From: SIG603 sp044432645
Lineage (GTDB): Bacteria; Bacillota; Clostridia; Oscillospirales; Acutalibacteraceae
Reading direction: 5' to 3'
Assembly (NCBI GenBank): GCA_044432645.1
Contig: JAWXUM010000061.1
Span: forward strand, 1 to 11,602
Length of the DNA stretch: 11,602 nucleotides
The notes below the pieces were generated by a model. The model made no database searches. It had not been told where the DNA came from and worked only from the letters and a program-made list of their open reading frames with translations. The first letter of the stretch is position 1. Every line of letters begins with the position of its first letter. This document shows, piece after piece, positions 7,058 to 11,602 of this stretch. A program made the position numbers and the translations under genes.

Positions 7058-7176
7058 ATGTATAGGAATAATCTAATTGTAAATATATTGCAGATTTATA
7101 TAGCGTTTACGCAACTTTAAAACAGGATATAAGAACACGAAAACTTAAACACATTAATTTTAACGAGGTAAAATAA
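7058..7176 (+). pseudogene. small ORF, probably frameshifted (20-aa ORF plus off-frame remainder)
   Basis: GGGAGGA (7044-7050) stands 7 nt before ATG at 7058, a strong ribosome-binding site. That frame stops at 7118-7120 after 20 residues (MYRNNLIVNILQIYIAFTQL). A different frame is open from about 7081 to TAA at 7174-7176 and reads IADLYSVYATLKQDIRTRK, ending 1 nt before the next start codon. Dropping two bases of the AT run at about 7083-7088 would join both into one 38-aa protein. So this is either a small gene broken, or switched, by AT-repeat slippage, or a genuine 20-aa leader peptide. In either case its translation could couple to the next gene, whose GAGGT lies at 7165-7169. No homologue recognised. 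Confidence 0.45.
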
Positions 7177-7177
7177 T

Positions 7178-7558
7178 ATGAAATTTACAGATTTTTACGA
7201 AGCATTTAAATTTTTAAGTAAACACCCAGTTTTTAGAGGGCATTTTTTAGAACAACTTGATATTGAAGTTGTTAAGGTAAACCCAGAAACAAAAAGTATA
7301 GATAGTCCACCTTCGAAAAATACTGCAACACGGGTATGGCTTGAGTGCGGGCATTTAGCAGAGTCAGACATGGAACCTGACGTAAAGTACCATGATTACG
7401 AACTAGACTGTGGTGGAGATACCTTTGAAGAAGCTTTAATAGAATTAGCTGGATACGTATATGGTAAGTTTGGAGGATATGAGATAGGCGTAGATATGTT
7501 AAAAAGTAGCTGTATAATTTTTGATTTTGATGAAAATTTTGATGAAGGAGATTATTAA
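7178..7558 (+). CDS. unknown 126-aa protein
   Basis: I do not recognise the family. It is a small soluble protein: a helical N-terminus (MKFTDFYEAFKFLSKHP), a central beta region (EVVKVNPETKSI, TRVWLECGHL) and a HDYELDCGGDTFEEALIEL segment (72-90) typical of a compact alpha/beta fold. It ends in an acidic, aromatic tail, DFDENFDEGDY. There is no signal peptide or membrane helix. Its stop is 1 nt before the start codon of the pseudokinase gene, and that gene's AAGGAG lies inside this gene, so the two are tightly coupled. Confidence 0.8.
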   Translation: MKFTDFYEAFKFLSKHPVFRGHFLEQLDIEVVKVNPETKSIDSPPSKNTATRVWLECGHLAESDMEPDVKYHDYELDCGGDTFEEALIELAGYVYGKFGGYEIGVDMLKSSCIIFDFDENFDEGDY

Positions 7559-7559
7559 T

Positions 7560-8477
7560 ATGAAAAACGAACCCAGAATCCCAATTGCAGTACAAAGTCA
7601 GATAGGAGATTATGAAGTTATAAACTGTGTATGTTTTAGTTCAAGTTCTATACTATATACAGTGATAAACAGAAAAAGCAAAAGGAGGTATTTATTAAAA
7701 GAATATTATCCGTATGATTTGGCTAAAAACAAGACAATTTACTACAATTCACTTATAGATTCAATTCAGTCAAAAGATAATGAAGATTATTATCACGGTG
7801 AATATAAAAAGGAAATTAAGTTCGTGAAACAAACAGAATATATAAATGAAGAATTATTAGTGATTGATAATAAAGAATATATTTTAATCGATATAGACGA
7901 CGGTCAAGTTTTGTTAAAATATATGAATGAAAGAGATAGCAAAGGCAAAATAAAGGGCATTGATACACTTAATGATGTGACTCAGCTATTTATAAATATT
8001 TTAAAAGGTGTAGAGCCTATCCATAATAATAAATATATTCATGGTAATATTTCTCCATCAAATTTATTTTTAATAACACAAGAAGATAAAAATATTTGCC
8101 AGTATCAAGTCAAAGCATTGGACCTTACAGATATTTTCCCTATAAATATAAACAACAAGAAAGAGGGTATTATCGGTAAAGATAACCATTATTCACCATT
8201 GGAGTATAGAGTTAGTAATAAAAAGAAGTGTATAACATATGGATCTGATATATATAGCATCGCAGCTATAATCTTTGAAATATTATTTGATTGCTACTTC
8301 GATTTACTCATTTGCACTGAAAGAAAACATGGTAAAATACAATTTGCAGAGTTTTTAAGTAGTCCATATTTTGATGGTGCAGATACTGATACAATAAATA
8401 AATTAAAAGAGGTCTTATTAATAGCGTTAATCTATAGATATAAAAGTTGTGCTGAAGCCATTAAGAAACTAAGTTAA
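7560..8477 (+). CDS. protein kinase-like protein, probable pseudokinase, 305 aa
   Basis: The kinase fold is visible. Lys47 lies in RYLLKEYYP (the VAIK position), a helix follows with Glu82/Glu85, the catalytic loop is YIHGNISPSNLFLI (159-172), the DFG position is ALDLTD (186-191), the APE position is SPLEY (212-216), and the alpha-F segment is SDIYSIAAIIFEIL (229-242). Key residues are altered. HRD has become HGN, so the catalytic Asp is Asn163, the following Lys is Ser, and the glycine loop is SSSSILYTV without glycine. Asn168 and Asp188 remain, so nucleotide binding is possible but phosphotransfer is doubtful. I start at ATG 7560, which has AAGGAG at 7545-7550; an in-frame start at 7521 lies inside the previous gene. 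It is co-transcribed with two unknown proteins and may act as a sensor or scaffold for the kinase encoded across the divergent promoter. Confidence 0.82.
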   Translation: MKNEPRIPIAVQSQIGDYEVINCVCFSSSSILYTVINRKSKRRYLLKEYYPYDLAKNKTIYYNSLIDSIQSKDNEDYYHGEYKKEIKFVKQTEYINEELLVIDNKEYILIDIDDGQVLLKYMNERDSKGKIKGIDTLNDVTQLFINILKGVEPIHNNKYIHGNISPSNLFLITQEDKNICQYQVKALDLTDIFPININNKKEGIIGKDNHYSPLEYRVSNKKKCITYGSDIYSIAAIIFEILFDCYFDLLICTERKHGKIQFAEFLSSPYFDGADTDTINKLKEVLLIALIYRYKSCAEAIKKLS

Positions 8478-8503
8478 TAAAAAATTAATATTTTGAGGTG
8501 AAA

Positions 8504-8908
8504 ATGGAAAAAAACATTACTGGATTTGGACTTACATCAAGAGAAATAAAAAAATATTTTCACACAGACACTTTATTTGTGTGTAGCGAAAAAAATAAAT
8601 CTAGCATGTTGCTTACAGAAGCAAGCTTCGAGCGAATTGTAGATTTGCTTAATGACGAAGAAGATATACTTAACATATTAATACGTTATATTTATATAAA
8701 TTCAAGAATGTGTTATTTGAAAAATGATGACGAATTTTGGGTTTTATTAGAGGTAGACAACCCTTTATCGCAAACTAATGAGATTACATATTTAAAGGAA
8801 ACAGGAGATAAAGAGTTTTATTTTTTGACGGATAAATTTATAGAAAAGAATTCCAACTATGATTTTAGTCAACAGCAAAAAATCGAAATGAAATTCGGGG
8901 CAAATTAA
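8504..8908 (+). CDS. unknown 134-aa protein, paralog A
   Basis: No known family recognised. The N-terminus NITGFGLTSREIKKYFHTD (4-22), the RYIYINSRMCYLK segment (61-73) followed by DDEFWV, and the late KIEMKFG (126-132) all recur in the protein encoded at 9633-10127, so the two are paralogs. It is soluble with mixed alpha/beta composition. GAGGTG at 8495-8500 lies just ahead of ATG 8504. An in-frame GTG at 8498 sits inside that Shine-Dalgarno and is rejected. It is the last gene of the rightward unit and follows the pseudokinase gene by 26 nt. Confidence 0.8.
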   Translation: MEKNITGFGLTSREIKKYFHTDTLFVCSEKNKSSMLLTEASFERIVDLLNDEEDILNILIRYIYINSRMCYLKNDDEFWVLLEVDNPLSQTNEITYLKETGDKEFYFLTDKFIEKNSNYDFSQQQKIEMKFGAN

Positions 8909-8937
8909 TCCTATGTTTAGAAAATAGGTAAAATATA

Positions 8938-8969
8938 AAAAATCGAGATATATTTACATCTCGATTTTT
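8938..8969. terminator. bidirectional intrinsic terminator
   Basis: A 12-bp perfect stem is formed by AAAAATCGAGAT (8938-8949) and ATCTCGATTTTT (8958-8969) with an eight-base loop, flanked by A and T tracts. It lies between convergent genes. The stem begins with the same ten bases as the terminator at 624-657. Confidence 0.85.
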
Positions 8970-8998
8970 ATATTATTTAGCTTATTTAAGTACACTAA

Positions 8999-9382
8999 TT
9001 AAGAATTTTTTTCGAAGTAATTTTTGAAATGTTCTATGTATGTAGTGTTTCTAATAAAACAAACACCATCAACTTTGGCCGTGAAATCATCAAAGTCAGT
9101 GTCTAATCCGATTCTTATATAGTCATTATTATGAAAGTTTAGATAAATATAATTTATCCACCAATCAAAGTCTCCACCAGGAAAAACCTTTTTTTCATAC
9201 TTAATACTTTTAAAGTCATCTGTTGTATATTTAGTTTTAACATCATGAAAATATAGGCAGTTGTTTTCATTTATACAAAAATCTGCATATTCATCTTCGT
9301 CCAAAGTTAGCGTAACAATGTAGTTTAACTCAGCTTTTTCAGCACACCTGTCAAATCTTTCTTTTATTTCTGTTTTTTTCAT
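8999..9382 (-). CDS. unknown 127-aa protein
   Basis: Not recognised. It is a soluble, acidic, aromatic-rich protein: an N-terminal helix (MKKTEIKERFDRCAEKAEL), beta strands (NYIVTLTLDEDEYADF, NCLYFHDVK), a GGDFDWWINYIYLNF segment, and a final helix HFKNYFEKNS. ATG at 9382 is chosen. The GTG at 9391 would leave only 3 nt after AAAGGA, whereas the ATG leaves 12. It is monocistronic and leftward, placed between the two paralog genes, and has its own copy of the regulon promoter, so it is likely induced together with its neighbours. Confidence 0.75.
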   Translation of the reverse strand: MKKTEIKERFDRCAEKAELNYIVTLTLDEDEYADFCINENNCLYFHDVKTKYTTDDFKSIKYEKKVFPGGDFDWWINYIYLNFHNNDYIRIGLDTDFDDFTAKVDGVCFIRNTTYIEHFKNYFEKNS

Positions 9383-9421
9383 AATTAACACCAGTCCTTT
9401 TCTGTAATAATTTATGATTAT

Positions 9422-9464
9422 ATTATATCAAAAAGAAAAGAAGGATTTTAATTGTTGCATAAAG
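9422..9464 (-). promoter_or_regulatory. regulon promoter 4 (leftward)
   Basis: On the minus strand CTTTATGCAACAA starts at 9464 and TATAAT at 9427, again 37 bp apart. TGA precedes the -10, making it an extended -10. The -35 position is TAAAAT. The transcript would start near 9415 and express the gene at 8999-9382. Confidence 0.75.
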
Positions 9465-9552
9465 ATATAACTATATTAAAACTTAAATTTACCTATTTCT
9501 AATATCAAGATAAAAATGGATACAACAAAAATCATTCTATGAATTTCTATTT

Positions 9553-9595
9553 GTTTATGCAACTTAAAGCAAATTCAAGCTTTCGGTTGTATAAT
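9553..9595 (+). promoter_or_regulatory. regulon promoter 5 (rightward)
   Basis: GTTTATGCAACTT (9553-9565) and TATAAT (9590-9595) are 37 bp apart start to start. The -35 position (AAGCAA) is not a sigma-A match. The transcript should begin near 9602 and cover the paralog at 9633 and the SEDS gene. It diverges from promoter 4, the boxes being about 90 bp apart. Confidence 0.8.
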
Positions 9596-9632
9596 ATTAT
9601 CATACAAAAAGCTAAAATTCAAGGAGTAAAAA

Positions 9633-10127
9633 ATGGATTATATAACTGGACTAGGAATGACAACAAAAGAAATAAAGGAATATTTTAAAACTGATGTGTT
9701 TTATATATGCGGACGAAAAAACGAAGTTTCTCTTTTATTCACTGAAGAAGGGTTTGAGAATACTGTTAATTATTTTGATTTTTCTGTACCTGAATTAAGA
9801 CCAATACATCGTTATATTTCGATGAATTCACGAGTTTGCAATTTAAAAAGAGATGATGATTTTTGGGTATTTGTTGAAACAGAACCAAAATCACAAGAAA
9901 CCGTGGGTATGATATACTTATTAGAAAGTAAACGTAAAGGCTGCTATTACTGCTTAGCTAAAGGGTTAAACAATGAATTATCACTAGATATAGATAAAGC
10001 TGAAAAAATTGAAGTTGAATTTGGTAAACAAGATTTAACAGCTTTTGATGAAGACGACGATGATAAATCAAAAAAGTCCAAACCGTTTTTGGGCAGTTGT
10101 ATAGTTCCTATAATAAGTGAAGAATAA
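9633..10127 (+). CDS. unknown 164-aa protein, paralog B with acidic tail
   Basis: This is a paralog of the protein at 8504-8908. Shared stretches are ITGLGMTTKEIKEYFKTD (4-21), RYISMNSRVCNLK (60-72), DDDFWVFVE (74-82), IYLLES (94-99) and KIEVEFG (125-131). Unlike paralog A, it continues for about 33 residues with an Asp run and Lys-rich patch (DEDDDDKSKKSK, 139-150) and a final FLGSCIVPIISEE. Function unknown; the conserved Arg-Tyr-Ile...Asn-Ser-Arg core may be a binding surface. AAGGAG (9621-9626) fixes the start. It is first in a two-gene operon with the SEDS protein, 15 nt apart, which suggests that it works with that membrane protein. Confidence 0.82.
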   Translation: MDYITGLGMTTKEIKEYFKTDVFYICGRKNEVSLLFTEEGFENTVNYFDFSVPELRPIHRYISMNSRVCNLKRDDDFWVFVETEPKSQETVGMIYLLESKRKGCYYCLAKGLNNELSLDIDKAEKIEVEFGKQDLTAFDEDDDDKSKKSKPFLGSCIVPIISEE

Positions 10128-10142
10128 AGGAGGGTTGATAAA

Positions 10143-11342
10143 ATGAAAAATATAAATTTAAATAAAATATCTAAATGGGTTCCATTTGTTTATAGTGTTA
10201 TTTTGACATTACTGGGTATTGGTTTTTGGTTAATAGGTGAGTGTTTTTTGGATTTCTCGTTTAGCAGTGAAATACCACAATATCTTTTCGGGTTTGGAAT
10301 TTTGTTTGCACTGTTTTTAAAAGGACCCAAAATTATTAACTTTTTAGTGCGAAATTCTGGTTGGACTTTTGTTGCATTCACAATAATGTCAGCTTATTTA
10401 ATTATTTTTAACTATCCCAATTGTGGCGATAAAATATTAAGGGAGTATTTTCTTGGGGCTTGCTTACTAATTATTCCTATTCTTTTGTATAGAATGAAAG
10501 ATTCAGGATATGGTGGTATGATTATGGCTACAATGATAACAGTTGCTTTAGCTTTTATTGCATATAAAATGTCAGGATTTTTCAGTGCGTTAGTGTTGAT
10601 TTTGATAGCTATAACTTTAATTTTTTATTGCGAACACAAGAAATGGTTTGGTGAAAAATCTATTTTTTATAGCATATTATTTTGGTTTAGTTTTCTAGCA
10701 GTTGGTATATTTATAGCTTCACATATTTTATTTTCCGATGACCTGTTTTGGATTCTTGTATACAAAATAAAAGCATTTTTAAATCCCGAAACAAATTTCA
10801 CAGGTGACAGTTACATATATACTTTAGTGAGAAGTCTTATTAGCGAATCTGTTTTGTTTGGTCAAGGGGGTATGGCGCAAGGTTTAGGTAGCACATCTGA
10901 CCATCCGTATTTTTCTTATTATTTTTTATCTTATTTTAGCAATTCGTTTGGACTTTGGGTATTAATTGTAGTACCTTTATTATTTGTAGGATTTTTTTAT
11001 GTTTGTTTTAGAAAAATTAAAAATTTACCTTTTTTAGGCAAATTATTTTCTGTTTCTATTTTGTTTTATATTATATTGCAGACACTTTCATTTTTTATTA
11101 GCAACTTAGGTTACGGATTTTTTATTAACACTTCTTTACCGTTTGTATCAGAATATAACTTATGGATTAATATGACGTTGGTAGGGTTTTTGTTAGCTGT
11201 ACAAAAAACGGAACAAGAATTTAAAGCAATAGAAAAAATGTCGAGTTTTGATTGTGACTTTGTAACAAAACTATGGATTTTATTAATGGGGCGTGTTACT
11301 GGCACTGAGTTCATAGAAGAAGATTTTGATGATTTAGATTAA
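10143..11342 (+). CDS. SEDS-family (FtsW/RodA/SpoVE-like) membrane protein, 399 aa
   Basis: The protein is multi-pass, with hydrophobic segments at about 12-32, 46-60, 74-90, 103-117, 125-140, 145-162, 174-194, 266-288, 300-320 and 338-354. The SEDS hallmark region is recognisable: FLNPETNFTGDSYIYTLVRS (212-231) matches the family's 'fldPe.dp.g.gyq..qs', FGQGGMAQGLGS (239-250) matches 'GsGg.fGkGlG', and LPFVSEYNLWIN (332-343) matches 'LPFiSyGGss'. SEDS proteins polymerise peptidoglycan glycan strands with a partner PBP, and 399 aa is a normal length. The catalytic-loop segment is unusual: 'HTDFIFA' is replaced by DHPYFSYYF, so the conserved Asp seems lost. The C-terminus ends IEEDFDDLD. No PBP is in the window. 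AAAGGAGGG precedes the ATG. It is probably an accessory, possibly inactive, SEDS homologue. Confidence 0.82.
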   Translation: MKNINLNKISKWVPFVYSVILTLLGIGFWLIGECFLDFSFSSEIPQYLFGFGILFALFLKGPKIINFLVRNSGWTFVAFTIMSAYLIIFNYPNCGDKILREYFLGACLLIIPILLYRMKDSGYGGMIMATMITVALAFIAYKMSGFFSALVLILIAITLIFYCEHKKWFGEKSIFYSILFWFSFLAVGIFIASHILFSDDLFWILVYKIKAFLNPETNFTGDSYIYTLVRSLISESVLFGQGGMAQGLGSTSDHPYFSYYFLSYFSNSFGLWVLIVVPLLFVGFFYVCFRKIKNLPFLGKLFSVSILFYIILQTLSFFISNLGYGFFINTSLPFVSEYNLWINMTLVGFLLAVQKTEQEFKAIEKMSSFDCDFVTKLWILLMGRVTGTEFIEEDFDDLD

Positions 11343-11379
11343 AAAAGGAGTAATCGTATTTTGTACGATTACTCCTTTT
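11343..11379. terminator. bidirectional intrinsic terminator
   Basis: A 16-bp stem is formed by 11343-11358 and 11364-11379 (arms beginning AAAAGGAGTAATCGTA), with a five-base TTTTG loop. It directly follows the SEDS stop codon and abuts the stop of the next, convergent gene at 11381. Confidence 0.9.
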
Positions 11380-11380
11380 A

Positions 11381-11602
11381 TTATTTTGTTTTTGATAAAT
11401 CTGCTGATAAGTTTAAGCCTAATTTTACACCGTAGGCAAAACTTTCAAATCCGTATTCGCTCATGTAATCCATTATCACGGTACGAAAATCATTAAATCT
11501 TTCTTTTTCTTCCTTCGAGAGAAGCTCTTGAAAGTGTATGAATTCTTTTTCAAAGTTCTTAGTGATTTTCACTCCAGTTTTTGATCGTAAGTTTATTTGT
11601 TC
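11381..11602 (-). CDS. DUF6809-like small protein (N-terminus off the window)
   Basis: The reading frame has no stop back to the window edge, giving at least 73 residues. The sequence from ELLSKEEKERFNDF through SFAYGVKLGLNL resembles the C-terminal half of DUF6809-type proteins: a 'LseEd.e.FekL' helix, then 'esFsYGFrLGa.L'. These are small helical Clostridia proteins of unknown function, common near mobile or accessory regions. A GTG at 11572 could start it, but no convincing ribosome-binding site precedes that codon and the frame continues upstream, so I treat the gene as partial. It converges on the SEDS operon. Confidence 0.6.
   Translation of the reverse strand, partial: EQINLRSKTGVKITKNFEKEFIHFQELLSKEEKERFNDFRTVIMDYMSEYGFESFAYGVKLGLNLSADLSKTK

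Noticed and set aside
7521..7559. Upstream in-frame start for the pseudokinase
   Set aside because: It lies inside the preceding gene; AAGGAG is correctly spaced only for ATG 7560, and the extra residues are low-complexity.
7272..7595. 107-aa leftward open frame antisense to the 126-aa protein gene
   Set aside because: Composition is unlike a protein (rich in Leu, His and Tyr from AT-rich antisense), and no promoter or ribosome-binding site is seen.
10190..11314. Two leftward frames inside the SEDS gene
   Set aside because: Antisense shadows of a membrane protein with recognisable SEDS motifs.

Overview
The window is AT-rich. Its Shine-Dalgarno sequences are strong (AAGGAG, GGAGG, AGGGGG), its -10 boxes are TATAAT, and its intergenic regions are short. 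This points to a low-GC Bacillota genome. The DUF1292-like and DUF6809-like proteins make a gut-type Clostridia host plausible, but that is inference. I saw no tRNA, rRNA, CRISPR array, transposase or integrase.

Layout. Positions 1-111 hold the 3' end of an unrecognised rightward gene, and 249-599 a DUF1292-like gene. A leftward operon then runs from a promoter at about 6930 down to 698. In transcription order it encodes a TerY-like von Willebrand A protein (5867-6577), a PP2C phosphatase with a long C-terminal extension (4119-5780), a Ser/Thr kinase with a zinc ribbon and C-terminal domain (2742-4112), a GrpE-like exchange factor (2194-2727) and a lidless Hsp70/DnaK-like ATPase (698-2182). 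A divergent rightward unit (about 7030-8908) has a small broken ORF, an unknown 126-aa protein, a probable pseudokinase and an unknown 134-aa protein. The next leftward gene (8999-9382) is unknown. A last rightward unit (9633-11342) pairs a paralog of the 134-aa protein with a SEDS (FtsW/RodA/SpoVE-like) membrane protein. The window ends inside a leftward DUF6809-like gene.

What ties it together. Five promoters, three rightward and two leftward, carry the core TTTATGCAA with its preceding base exactly 37 bp upstream of the first T of a TATAAT/TATTAT box, and none has a recognisable -35. This is the geometry of a class II activator site, so at least five transcription units appear to form one regulon. 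I found no obvious DNA-binding regulator in the window.

Interpretation. vWA plus PP2C plus Ser/Thr kinase is the TerY-phosphorylation triad (TerY-P) known from stress-response and antiphage-defence surveys. Here it is joined to a GrpE/Hsp70 pair and co-regulated with a pseudokinase, a paralog pair and an accessory SEDS protein. One kinase looks active, one stand-alone kinase has lost its catalytic Asp, and a third kinase-like fold may be buried in the phosphatase. Kinase and phosphatase also share a homologous C-terminal domain. My best guess is a chaperone-linked phospho-signalling stress or defence locus, possibly with a cell-envelope output; its function is unproven.
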